Assembly (NCBI GenBank): GCA_903824855.1
Contig: CAIJYI010000036.1
Coordinates: 1 to 38,744, forward strand
Reading direction: 5' to 3'
Length of the DNA stretch: 38,744 bases
From: an uncultured bacterium
Lineage (GTDB): Bacteria; Patescibacteriota; Minisyncoccia; Phycocordibacterales; CAIJYI01
The notes under the pieces were generated by a model, which ran no database searches, was not told the DNA's origin, and was given only the letters and a program-made list of their open reading frames with translations. Each line of letters starts with the position of its first letter. Positions within the stretch are counted from its first letter, which is position 1. The position numbers were made by a program, and so were the translations under genes. Shown one piece after another: positions 15,099 through 22,180 of the stretch.

Positions 15099-16346
15099 AT
15101 GTCACCAGCCTTAATTGTCGCTACGAATATACTTCTTTTTTTCACCTTATACGCTCAGGTGCTTTTGTTGTTTACCTTTTTTGAAAAAAAGAATGTATTT
15201 ACCAATACGGGTGGAAATAATGACACTCCACTGAAACGATATCCAATCGTTACGGTCATTGTGCCTGTCTGGAATGAAGAAAAAACTCTCGGCGGAACCA
15301 TCGAATCTTTGCTCGCTCTTGATTATCCAAAAGATAAATTGGATATTTTGATTGTTGACGACGGAAGTACGGACAACACCAGACAAGTAGCGAATACCTA
15401 TAAAACACATCCGGAAGTTCGTGTGTTTTCAAAAACGAACGGCGGCAAACATACCGCGGTGAATCTGGGAATTTCCAAAGCGAGAGGTGAATTCATCGGT
15501 TGCCTCGACGCCGATTCTTATGTTGATAAGAACGCCCTTTCTCGTATTATTCGTTGCTTCGAAGATTCTCAGGTTATGGCTGTCACTCCCGCCATTAAAG
15601 TTCATACTCCTGAAAACATACTTCAACAGATGCAGAGTGTGGAATACGATATGGGGATTTTTCTCCGAAAAGTATACGGATCAATGAATGCTATTCATGT
15701 CGCGCCGGGTCCTTTCTCTATTTTCCGTAAAGAAGTTTTTGATAAGCTCGGGGGATATGTGAAAGCGCATAACACCGAGGATATGGAATTTGCGATGCGT
15801 ATGCACAAAAATCATTATCCGATTGCGAATGTCTATGATTCCTATGTTTATACGGTTACACCAAAAACAATCAAAGGATTATATAAGCAACGATTGCGTT
15901 GGGTGTATGGTTTTTTGGAAAATGCGAAAGATTATCGTATGATGATATTCAATCGAAAATATGGAAACCTTGGGGTGTTCACTCTTCCTGCCGCAATTAT
16001 CTCCATCTTTGTCGCGTTATTTTTCACAGGGCTTGCAATAGTGCGAATCGCTTCCTCGTTGTGGAGAAAAATCCTCGAAATGCAAGCAATTGGAATTCCT
16101 TTACGTTTTGAATGGCCTCAATTTGAATGGTTCTTCGTGAACACAAGCGAAACATCAATGGTGGTATATGCGCTTTCACTCTCTACTGTTTTTGTTATTC
16201 TCGTCGGAAAAAAACTCTCAGAAGGGAACATGAAACCCAATATCAGTATGCTTTACTTCTTTATGTTTTATGGTATTCTTGCCCCAACATGGCTTTTTAA
16301 AGCGGTATATAATGTTGCCTTAAAAAAGAAGACCACGTGGAGATAG
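15099..16346 (+). CDS. Processive-type family 2 glycosyltransferase
   Basis: 415 aa. N-terminal membrane helix (~5-27), GT-A catalytic domain, and C-terminal membrane helices (~290-320, ~350-375, ~385-405). The signature residues of processive beta-glycosyltransferases (PgaC, NodC, hyaluronan synthase) are all visible: VDDGSTD (Asp87/88), LDADS (DxD at 137-139), NTEDMEF (~225-231) and QRLRW (264-268). It probably polymerises and extrudes a polysaccharide from UDP-sugars at the membrane, giving a capsule or matrix. The sugar is unknown. The following intergenic region holds an inverted and tandem repeat rather than a standard terminator. Confidence 0.9.
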   Translation: MSPALIVATNILLFFTLYAQVLLLFTFFEKKNVFTNTGGNNDTPLKRYPIVTVIVPVWNEEKTLGGTIESLLALDYPKDKLDILIVDDGSTDNTRQVANTYKTHPEVRVFSKTNGGKHTAVNLGISKARGEFIGCLDADSYVDKNALSRIIRCFEDSQVMAVTPAIKVHTPENILQQMQSVEYDMGIFLRKVYGSMNAIHVAPGPFSIFRKEVFDKLGGYVKAHNTEDMEFAMRMHKNHYPIANVYDSYVYTVTPKTIKGLYKQRLRWVYGFLENAKDYRMMIFNRKYGNLGVFTLPAAIISIFVALFFTGLAIVRIASSLWRKILEMQAIGIPLRFEWPQFEWFFVNTSETSMVVYALSLSTVFVILVGKKLSEGNMKPNISMLYFFMFYGILAPTWLFKAVYNVALKKKTTWR

Positions 16347-16350
16347 ATTA

Positions 16351-16466
16351 GTTCATCAGGTTTATAAAGTCTAACGACAAATAGCAGTGATGACTAATCG
16401 TCTGAACTTGATAAACTTGATGAACTTTACAACTTGATAAACTTAATAACTCGATAAACTTTTAAC
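16351..16466 (+). repeat. Inverted and tandem CTTGATRAA repeat region
   Basis: The arm 16351-16370 (GTTCATCAGG...) pairs with 16406-16425 (ACTTGATAAACTTGATGAAC), with 17 of 20 bases matched across a 35-base loop. The right arm begins a run of degenerate ACTTGATAA/ACTTGATGA units reaching ~16463, ending in AACTTAT directly before the ATG at 16471. A closely similar block occurs at 34638-34684, also directly before an ATG. Confidence 0.7.
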
Positions 16467-16470
16467 TTAT

Positions 16471-17169
16471 ATGCACAGCGTAGATTGGAAAAAATATTTT
16501 TATGTCTTTCTCGTAACGGGAGCAATATTCCTTACCGCTTTTTTTGTGAGTAATACTCTTGGTAATAAAAAAATTGAGGATATTCAAACGATGCAGAACC
16601 GTGTTTCCATTGATATTCTTTCTTCCGAAACTCAGTTTGCACTTCTTTCTGAATCTTCCTGTGAGACGGTCGGAGATACTTCTCTCTCAAAAGACCTTGA
16701 TTCTCTCGCCGCAAAACTTTCCTATGCGGAAGTAAATCTTAATTCCAACAAAGAAGATGTGCTTTGGCTCAAAAAGAATTACTCTCTGCTCGAAATTAAA
16801 GATTATGTTCTTATGAAGAAATTGTCGGATCGATGCCAAGTGAAGCCGGTATACATCCTGTATTTCTATTCCAATAGAGCGGGTGCATGTCCTGATTGCC
16901 AAAAAGAAGGTATCGTTCTCACGGAACTTCGCAAGAAATATCCGGGCCTTCGCGTATACTCGTTTGACTATGACCTTGATTTATCTGCCGTAAAAACTCT
17001 TGAATCATTGTACAATGTTCAACCGGAATTACCGGCAATGGTTATCCATAGAAGTGTTCAGTATGGCTGGAAAAGTGTAGAAGACATGGAAAAAGTTATG
17101 CCGGAATTGGCAACACTGACGGGAACAACAACTCCCGTTGAAACTTCAAAAAATACGACTAAGAAATAA
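16471..17169 (+). CDS. Membrane-anchored thioredoxin-like protein (CPDC)
   Basis: 232 aa. One N-terminal helix (~9-27) anchors it with the rest outside. Residues ~125-215 look like a thioredoxin fold: YILYFYSNRAGACPDCQKEG with the redox pair Cys140/Cys143, and a later ELPAMVI carrying the typical cis-Pro. The middle (~40-120) is helical and includes two further Cys (ESSCE and DRCQ). A thiol-disulfide exchange role for exported proteins is likely; oxidase or reductase direction is unknown. No DsbB/CcdA partner is in the window. The start codon follows the repeat block with no Shine-Dalgarno. Confidence 0.75.
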   Translation: MHSVDWKKYFYVFLVTGAIFLTAFFVSNTLGNKKIEDIQTMQNRVSIDILSSETQFALLSESSCETVGDTSLSKDLDSLAAKLSYAEVNLNSNKEDVLWLKKNYSLLEIKDYVLMKKLSDRCQVKPVYILYFYSNRAGACPDCQKEGIVLTELRKKYPGLRVYSFDYDLDLSAVKTLESLYNVQPELPAMVIHRSVQYGWKSVEDMEKVMPELATLTGTTTPVETSKNTTKK

Positions 17170-17175
17170 GTAAAG

Positions 17176-17203
17176 TTGACAAAATACTTACCTGTGATAT
17201 AAT
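17176..17203 (+). promoter_or_regulatory. Promoter of two small membrane-protein genes
   Basis: TTGACA, 16-base spacer, TATAAT with extended TGA. Confidence 0.8.
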
Positions 17204-17257
17204 TATCATGGGTTTGTTTTTATAGAGAAGATATTTTTTACTCAATCAGGAGGGTAA

Positions 17258-17419
17258 ATGAATTTCGAAGAAGAAATCGCAAAGGAAAAGGAATACAATA
17301 AAGAGCATCAGAAAAAAAGGAACCATAATAAAGAAGAAGGTCCCAATATTTCAGAAGATGTCATCTTTTCAATTTTCGCCGTCATTACGGGCGCATTGAT
17401 GCTTTGTGTTTTATTTTAA
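17258..17419 (+). CDS. Small tail-anchored protein (53 aa)
   Basis: ATG 17258 lies 4-5 bases after CAGGAGGG; stop TAA 17417-17419. Residues 1-33 are strongly charged (EEEIAKEKEYNKEHQKKRNH) and probably helical. Residues ~35-53 form one hydrophobic helix at the very end (IFSIFAVITGALMLCVLF), a tail-anchor layout. First of two small genes on one transcript. Function unknown. Confidence 0.6.
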   Translation: MNFEEEIAKEKEYNKEHQKKRNHNKEEGPNISEDVIFSIFAVITGALMLCVLF

Positions 17420-17436
17420 ATTCAGGAGTGATGAAA

Positions 17437-17577
17437 ATGTTGTTATTTAAGAAAATATTGTTGTATCTTAGTATCATGGTATGTGGCGGGTTAATCACTT
17501 CGGGGGATATTCTCCTCGCTTCTATGGGTACTATCGGGTTTGTCGTCCTTACCGGTATTGTGATGAACTTAAAATAG
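17437..17577 (+). CDS. Small hydrophobic protein (46 aa)
   Basis: Start at 17437 (MLLFKKILLYLS), 8 bases after AGGAG; ATG 17431 would be only 2 bases from it. The protein is almost wholly hydrophobic, with two helices (~7-20 and ~26-43) separated by TSGD. It starts 17 bases after the 53-aa gene and ends at a terminator, so the two form a bicistronic unit. No family recognised. Confidence 0.55.
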   Translation: MLLFKKILLYLSIMVCGGLITSGDILLASMGTIGFVVLTGIVMNLK

Positions 17578-17590
17578 TAAATAATAGGAT

Positions 17591-17625
17591 AACTCCGTCG
17601 GTTTATATCGACGGAGTTTTTTTGT
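17591..17625 (+). terminator. Intrinsic terminator of the two-gene unit
   Basis: Perfect 10-bp stem AACTCCGTCG / CGACGGAGTT with an 8-base loop and a run of 7 or more T. Confidence 0.92.
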
Positions 17626-17643
17626 GCGCGTGCAAAAATTTGG

Positions 17644-17649
17644 TATACT
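17644..17649 (+). promoter_or_regulatory. -10 box of xseA, leaderless type
   Basis: TATACT with extended TGG, 8 bases before the ATG at 17658. This fixes the start codon choice for the HRDC-XseA protein. Confidence 0.6.
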
Positions 17650-17657
17650 ATCCATAC

Positions 17658-19229
17658 ATGGAAAATATTGAGAAAAAAAGGAAGGTTTTGAAGCGCCTTC
17701 GCGAATGGAGGGAAGCTGAGGCCAAACGCACCGGTGCGGAACTTTTTCGCGTGCTTTCCAATGATGCAATGAATGGAATAGCGGAAACCTTGCCGACTAC
17801 CAAGGAAGCACTTTTGGAAGTGAAAGGAATTGCAGAAAAAAAATATCAGACATATGGAAGGGATATCCTTGCTATCGTTGCGGAAGAAACGACGACCGGA
17901 CTTTTTGGAGCATCTTCTGAAATAAAAAATAATGAAGAAGAAAGTGATTTATTGAATGAAAAAGAAAACGAAGGTGAGAGCGACGGTTATCGACAAAATG
18001 GAGAAATGATATTTATCGTTTCGGATTATCTTGAAATTCTTAATACGGGTCTTCGACAGTTTGAGGCGAAAGTTATCGGCGAAATTACCAGCTTGGACAT
18101 TCGTGGAAATTATATTTTCTTTAGCATAAAAGATAAAAAAGAAAATGCCTTGATGCCGTGCTTCATGTGGGGATCGGCATATAAGATGAGTGGCGTCTTT
18201 CTGGAAGAAGGAATGGAGGTGCAGGTGCATGGTTTTCCTGAAATGTATAAACCGAGCGGACGAATGACTTTTAAAGCTGATACCGTTGAATTGGTGGGGG
18301 AAGGTGCGCTCAAAAAAGCTTATGATTTGCTCAAGAAGAAATTAACGGCGGAAGGTCTTTTTGATGAAGCGAGGAAGAAAGCTATTCCGGAATATCCACA
18401 AAATATCGGACTTATAACATCAGAAACAGGAGCAGTTATTCACGATTTTTTGAACAATATCGGAAAGTTCGGTTTCAAAATATCCTTTCGTGATTCGCGA
18501 GTTGAAGGGGCGCTGGCGGTAAAAGAATTAGTGAGTTCCGTTCGTTATTTCAAAAAGAAAAAAGGAATAGAAGTTTTAGTCATTATTAGAGGCGGCGGCT
18601 CCATGGAATCGCTTCAGGCGTTCAATAATGAAGTATTGGTGCGGGAGATTGCCGATTGTCCGTTTCCTGTATTGGTAGGTATCGGACACGATAAAGACGT
18701 TCCTTTGGTCTCTCTAGCGGCCGATAGAGCATGTTCTACGCCTACCGCTGTCGCAAAACTACTCAATTCAACATGGGAGACAGCGCTTTCGAAAGTGCGG
18801 ATTTCTGAACAAAAAATACTCAATCGCTTCTCTGAATTACTCTATGAAAAAAAGGACACGATTCGCGAATATTCGGATAATATCGAAGAGAAATTCAGGG
18901 CTATATTTGAACGATTTAAGAATTCTGAAGAAAAGATAAAAAGAAACTTTGTTGCCATAGGCAGTGCAATCGGAAGATCAAAAGAGAGAATTAATCGTTT
19001 AGAGAAAATGCTCGGTGAAAAACTAGAAGGCGATATAAGACGATCAAAAGAAAAAGTTATTTATATCGAAAAAATGTTGGTCGCCAATAATCCCATGAGG
19101 CAGTTGAAGCTCGGATATTCTCTCGCACTGTCAAAAGGGAAAGTAGTTCGAAAAGTTACGGATGTTTTAAAAGGTGATGAAATAAAAATCCGTGTTGAAG
19201 ATGGGAATATTGATGTGGTAGTATCTTAA
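17658..19229 (+). CDS. xseA: Exonuclease VII large subunit with N-terminal HRDC domain
   Basis: 523 aa from ATG 17658; the frame runs further upstream, but through the terminator and a small gene, so those codons are not used. Residues ~1-76 match an HRDC domain (LREWREAEAKRTGAELFRVLSND...LLEVKGIAEKKYQTYGRDIL), a nucleic-acid-binding module of RecQ and RNase D. An acidic linker (~85-112) follows. The XseA OB-fold (~117-212) and the catalytic core come next, with VIIRGGGSMESL (309-319), GIGHDKDVPL (341-350) and DRACSTPTAVA (356-366), then long coiled-coil helices and a C-terminal beta segment (LKLGYSLALSKGKVV). The enzyme degrades single-stranded DNA with XseB, encoded 20 bases downstream. The usual XseA is ~400-450 aa without HRDC. 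Confidence 0.93.
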   Translation: MENIEKKRKVLKRLREWREAEAKRTGAELFRVLSNDAMNGIAETLPTTKEALLEVKGIAEKKYQTYGRDILAIVAEETTTGLFGASSEIKNNEEESDLLNEKENEGESDGYRQNGEMIFIVSDYLEILNTGLRQFEAKVIGEITSLDIRGNYIFFSIKDKKENALMPCFMWGSAYKMSGVFLEEGMEVQVHGFPEMYKPSGRMTFKADTVELVGEGALKKAYDLLKKKLTAEGLFDEARKKAIPEYPQNIGLITSETGAVIHDFLNNIGKFGFKISFRDSRVEGALAVKELVSSVRYFKKKKGIEVLVIIRGGGSMESLQAFNNEVLVREIADCPFPVLVGIGHDKDVPLVSLAADRACSTPTAVAKLLNSTWETALSKVRISEQKILNRFSELLYEKKDTIREYSDNIEEKFRAIFERFKNSEEKIKRNFVAIGSAIGRSKERINRLEKMLGEKLEGDIRRSKEKVIYIEKMLVANNPMRQLKLGYSLALSKGKVVRKVTDVLKGDEIKIRVEDGNIDVVVS

Positions 19230-19249
19230 TATTTTTTTAAATTATTTTT

Positions 19250-19468
19250 ATGGAAAAGAAAACAAACGGGGTAAATTTGAATGAGACATTAAAAAAACTT
19301 GAAGCGATATCTTCGTGGTTTGATAATCAGCGTGAAGTTGACGTCGAAGAAGGTTTGAAGAAAGTGAAAGAAGGAGCGGAACTAATCAAGGCGAGTAAAG
19401 AAAGATTGGCCGAAGTAGAAAATGAATTTGAGACGGTAAAGAAGGGAATGGCGGAAGATGAAGAATAA
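19250..19468 (+). CDS. xseB: Exonuclease VII small subunit
   Basis: 72 aa, the normal XseB size. Helical hairpin of the family: LNETLKKLEAISSWFDNQREVDVEEGLKKVKEGAELIKASKERL, with the L-E-x-I-x-x-W-F segment and a Glu-rich second helix. Several copies coat the coiled-coil part of XseA. It is co-transcribed with xseA (20-base gap). Confidence 0.92.
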   Translation: MEKKTNGVNLNETLKKLEAISSWFDNQREVDVEEGLKKVKEGAELIKASKERLAEVENEFETVKKGMAEDEE

Positions 19469-19579
19469 GGAGCTTTTAGCTGTTAACTTTTAGGACGACG
19501 AACAAAATATTTAAAAAGGAACTGTTTTTGCAAAAAAATACCTCTTAATTTTTTGCCAACCAAAAGGCCGTAATGAGCA

Positions 19580-19613
19580 AAAAAAACGCCCCGATTATTT
19601 TCGAGGCGTTTTG
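19580..19613. terminator. Intrinsic terminator between xseB and the 19634 gene
   Basis: Stem AACGCCCCGA / TCGAGGCGTT (one C-A mismatch). On the minus strand it is followed by eight T, so it best fits the minus-strand gene; the plus-strand T-run is short. Bases 19469-19560 otherwise hold AT-rich DNA with a GTTAACTTTTAG segment and no gene. Confidence 0.8.
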
Positions 19614-19633
19614 TGTAAAAAATTTCATGGTAT

Positions 19634-19900
19634 CTAATCCCAATGAATTACTTTTTCTTTTTTTACAACAGAACTTTTTTTATCATGAGGAACATTTGCA
19701 TCTAAAGTTTTTGGCTTAATCCTTTTTGTAACGGGTTTGTTTGGAAGCACATAGGGCTTGAAACAATCGCTATCTAGTGGTCGCGCCGTACAAGGAATTC
19801 CTTGTGAGGTTAGAATGTATTCGTATCCGGCAAATCCTGTTTGAGGGAAATTTAACATCATAACAACAAAAAAAACCAGCAGTATATATATTTTTTTCAC
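19634..19900 (-). CDS. Small secreted protein (88 aa)
   Basis: GTG start with GGAGGT about 6 bases upstream. Clean signal peptide (MKKIYILLVFFVVMMLNF, cut after GFA near residue 24). The mature part has two Cys (IPCTAR, SDCFKP), likely a disulfide, then a Pro/Lys-rich basic tail. Consensus promoter and own terminator. No family recognised. Confidence 0.6.
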   Translation of the reverse strand: MKKIYILLVFFVVMMLNFPQTGFAGYEYILTSQGIPCTARPLDSDCFKPYVLPNKPVTKRIKPKTLDANVPHDKKSSVVKKEKVIHWD

Positions 19901-19932
19901 TTAAAGTACCTCCGTGTGGTCTTACTTAAAAA

Positions 19933-19961
19933 ATAGTATAAAACATTAAGATAAATGTCAA
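19933..19961 (-). promoter_or_regulatory. Promoter of the 88-aa secreted protein
   Basis: On the minus strand TTGACA (19961-19956), 17 bases, TACTAT (19938-19933). Confidence 0.82.
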
Positions 19962-19974
19962 GGGTTGGTTTTTT

Positions 19975-21150
19975 TTAGAGAGTATCCTCTATGCGGAGAG
20001 CGAAATAAATACCCGAAAGCATAATAATGCCGAGAGCGAGAAATAGATATTTTATATCTATAAGAAAAAGAAATGCCGAAGCGGAAATAGTTCCAAAAAC
20101 AAAAGCGAGAGGTTTTGTATGACGGAAAAGACTGATGAGCCCCATGTCGCTCGCCTCAATTTTTTTGAAAAAGTAGGTTTCCGTCATGACTTCAATAGCT
20201 GCCGCGCCGACCCGTGTTACAAAAAGAAGAATTGCCCAGATAAAAATAGTGGAACCTGTTCCTAAAAATGATAAAGAAGCAGTAGAAAAAGCCGTTATAA
20301 GGAATCCGATAATAAGCATCTCCTTTTCTCCATATCTCTTGTCGGCCATTTCTCCAAGCGGAAATTGCAGAAAAATAAAAGGAAGAAGCATAATTCCGAA
20401 TATTATCCCGATTTCACCCCATGCGAAGTGCATATATTCTGAGAGATATATCGGGGTATAAATAATCATCCAAGCATAAAAGAATTGAAGCAAAAAATTT
20501 GCGAGAGAAATAAATCGGATGTTTTTATCAGCCCAAGCAAAACTAATCATTTGTTTTAAGGAAACATCTTTGTATGGGGGATCGGAAAAAGTGGAAAGTT
20601 TGCGAAGTATAATAAAAAGTGCGGGTAAAATAAGAATCGCTGAAATTATATATATTTTCCAGAATTGGTTGTCATAAAGAAGAAAACCTGCAATTATCGG
20701 TCCAAAAAATACCGCGAGATTCATGGTCGTTAAAAAAATTCCTCTTGTCTCTCCGGTCGTTTCGTCTTTTGAGCCATTCTCGATAAAAATATCAAGATTG
20801 TAAGCGAGAATAGTAACGGCAATGGTGTGAAGTATAAAAACAAAAGCAATTAAAAGACCTGATTGAAGAAGTGTCAGGGAAAGAAGGGAAATAATTTCAA
20901 GAATTGCAAAAGCGATAGAGAGAGGATAATTGCCGTACTTTCTGAGGAAATGAGGAATAAAACCGAGCGCAAAAACCGTGGCGAGCGAACCAATGAAGTA
21001 TATAGTATTTATTCCGTTGCTTTTGAAGTATTGAGCGAGATAAGAGGAATCAACATAAATACTGACGGAGTAATGCAGTGAAAGAAAAAAGGTAGCCAGA
21101 TAGACACTAGGCAATAATCCCTGCGTTTTATGTGACGGTCTCCAGAGCAT
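19975..21150 (-). CDS. MFS transporter (12 TM)
   Basis: 391 aa, about 12 hydrophobic helices in two halves with a central charged loop (RKLSTFSDPPYKDVSLKQ, ~187-204). A motif-A-like GEMADKRYGEKEM follows helix 8, the equivalent loop of the second half, and TRGIFLTTMNLAVFFGPIIAGFLL resembles helix 5. Substrate unknown. It stands alone with no partner gene. A TATAAT box lies ~33 bases before the ATG and there is no Shine-Dalgarno. Confidence 0.85.
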   Translation of the reverse strand: MLWRPSHKTQGLLPSVYLATFFLSLHYSVSIYVDSSYLAQYFKSNGINTIYFIGSLATVFALGFIPHFLRKYGNYPLSIAFAILEIISLLSLTLLQSGLLIAFVFILHTIAVTILAYNLDIFIENGSKDETTGETRGIFLTTMNLAVFFGPIIAGFLLYDNQFWKIYIISAILILPALFIILRKLSTFSDPPYKDVSLKQMISFAWADKNIRFISLANFLLQFFYAWMIIYTPIYLSEYMHFAWGEIGIIFGIMLLPFIFLQFPLGEMADKRYGEKEMLIIGFLITAFSTASLSFLGTGSTIFIWAILLFVTRVGAAAIEVMTETYFFKKIEASDMGLISLFRHTKPLAFVFGTISASAFLFLIDIKYLFLALGIIMLSGIYFALRIEDTL

Positions 21151-21222
21151 GTGTGAAATTTAATAATTGATTAATATCCATATTATACACTACGAACGAA
21201 GACGATGCATTGATTAATAAAA

Positions 21223-21254
21223 CAAAAAAATACTCCCTTATTCGGGGAGTATTT
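21223..21254 (-). terminator. Intrinsic terminator of the 47-aa basic protein gene
   Basis: Stem AATACTCCC / GGGAGTATT with a 7-base loop. On the minus strand a run of T follows. Confidence 0.82.
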
Positions 21255-21266
21255 AGGGGAAGAAGT

Positions 21267-21410
21267 TTATCTTCCAAATTGTTCTTTTACTCGATCACCA
21301 ACCGTTTTTTCTTTTTCGCGGCTTTTTTCCCGTTTTTGCTGACGTTTTTCTTTTGGCGTCAAAACGGGTTTTTTGCCTTTCTGGTGTTCGGGTTTATTTC
21401 TGCCTTTCAT
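21267..21410 (-). CDS. Small highly basic protein (47 aa)
   Basis: ATG at 21410, TAA at 21267. Sequence starts MKGRNKPEHQKGKKP and ends GDRVKEQFGR; about 40% Lys/Arg with many Glu/Gln, predicted as one charged helix after a disordered start. Flanked by a consensus-like promoter upstream and a hairpin terminator 13 bases downstream, which is strong support that it is real. The plus-strand frame over the same DNA is a Phe-rich mirror of Lys codons. Possibly a ribosome- or RNA-associated protein; function unknown. Confidence 0.65.
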   Translation of the reverse strand: MKGRNKPEHQKGKKPVLTPKEKRQQKREKSREKEKTVGDRVKEQFGR

Positions 21411-21469
21411 TTGGTGGCCTATTTCTTCGTTTAGGAACGGGTTTTAGCTCAATAAAAGAGCCTACGTTT

Positions 21470-21498
21470 ATAATACACCATTTATTAAAATAAGTCAA
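21470..21498 (-). promoter_or_regulatory. Promoter of the 47-aa basic protein gene
   Basis: Minus strand: TTGACT (21498-21493), 17 bases, TATTAT (21475-21470). The leader is about 55 bases. Confidence 0.75.
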
Positions 21499-21512
21499 GT
21501 ATATCGGGAAAA

Positions 21513-21541
21513 TTGACAAATATTTATAAAATGTGTACTTT
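21513..21541 (+). promoter_or_regulatory. Promoter of the CPBP protease gene
   Basis: TTGACA (21513-21518), 17 bases, TACTTT (21536-21541). Divergent from the promoter at 21470. Confidence 0.65.
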
Positions 21542-21618
21542 GTCTATAGATATTTACATACGGACTATTTTAATCCAATAGTACATTCACAAAGACCCCA
21601 TTTGGAAGGAAGGTTATT

Positions 21619-22101
21619 ATGCGTTGGCTTAAGAAAGAAGCTTGTGGTAAATGGATTGTGTTTTATATTTTGTGTGGCGTGGCGATTAAAATTACCTATG
21701 ACTTTGGAATGTTTAGTCTTTTGAATTTTTCCCATATTGCCACGAGTAATATGTCGAGCGGTGTGGCACCTATTGATAAGACACCAATGTTTTTTCTTTC
21801 AATGTTAATCTCTGCAATATTTGAAGAAGCCGTTTTTCGTCTTCTCCCTCTTTATTTAGCTGTGACTTGCGGGCTTTCAACGAAAAAAGTAATCTTTGTT
21901 GCGGTAATCAGCTCTGTCCTTTTCGGTTACCTCCACGGTAATGCGTTCAATCTTATTTTTCAAGGGATCGGTGGTCTTTTGTTCAGTCTTATCTTTTTGA
22001 AATGTGGGGGATTGCATTTTCATTTTTGGAAAGCATTCAGTGTTTCAACAATAGTTCACCTTCTATTTAATTCAATAATTGTTTTAATTGTATTGATGTA
22101 A
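21619..22101 (+). CDS. CPBP-family intramembrane metalloprotease
   Basis: 160 aa, four to five hydrophobic helices. The three CPBP/CAAX-protease motifs are present: FEEAVFRLLPL (E-E-x3-R, ~68-78), FGYLHGN (F-x3-H, ~101-107) and VHLLFNS (H-x3-N, ~147-153). Such proteins cleave substrates in the membrane and in bacteria often act in bacteriocin self-immunity or envelope regulation; which applies here is unknown. Shine-Dalgarno GGAAGG before the ATG and a perfect terminator after. Confidence 0.85.
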   Translation: MRWLKKEACGKWIVFYILCGVAIKITYDFGMFSLLNFSHIATSNMSSGVAPIDKTPMFFLSMLISAIFEEAVFRLLPLYLAVTCGLSTKKVIFVAVISSVLFGYLHGNAFNLIFQGIGGLLFSLIFLKCGGLHFHFWKAFSVSTIVHLLFNSIIVLIVLM

Positions 22102-22105
22102 CAAA

Positions 22106-22141
22106 AAACCGGTGTCGTTTAATCGACACCGGTTTATTTTT
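22106..22141. terminator. Bidirectional intrinsic terminator
   Basis: Perfect 12-bp stem AAACCGGTGTCG / CGACACCGGTTT with a TTTAAT loop and A/T runs on both sides. It serves the CPBP gene and the converging RNase J gene. Confidence 0.92.
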
Positions 22142-22180
22142 TTAATATTTTTATCTAAAAGAAGAAAAGGGACGTTCTTA

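Noticed and set aside
17481-17657. Longer N-terminus for xseA
   Set aside because: The upstream codons overlap a small gene, a strong terminator and the xseA -10 box.
21210-21434. Phe-rich 74-aa frame on the plus strand
   Set aside because: Mirror of the 47-aa Lys-rich gene on the other strand, and it runs through the terminator stem at 21223-21254.
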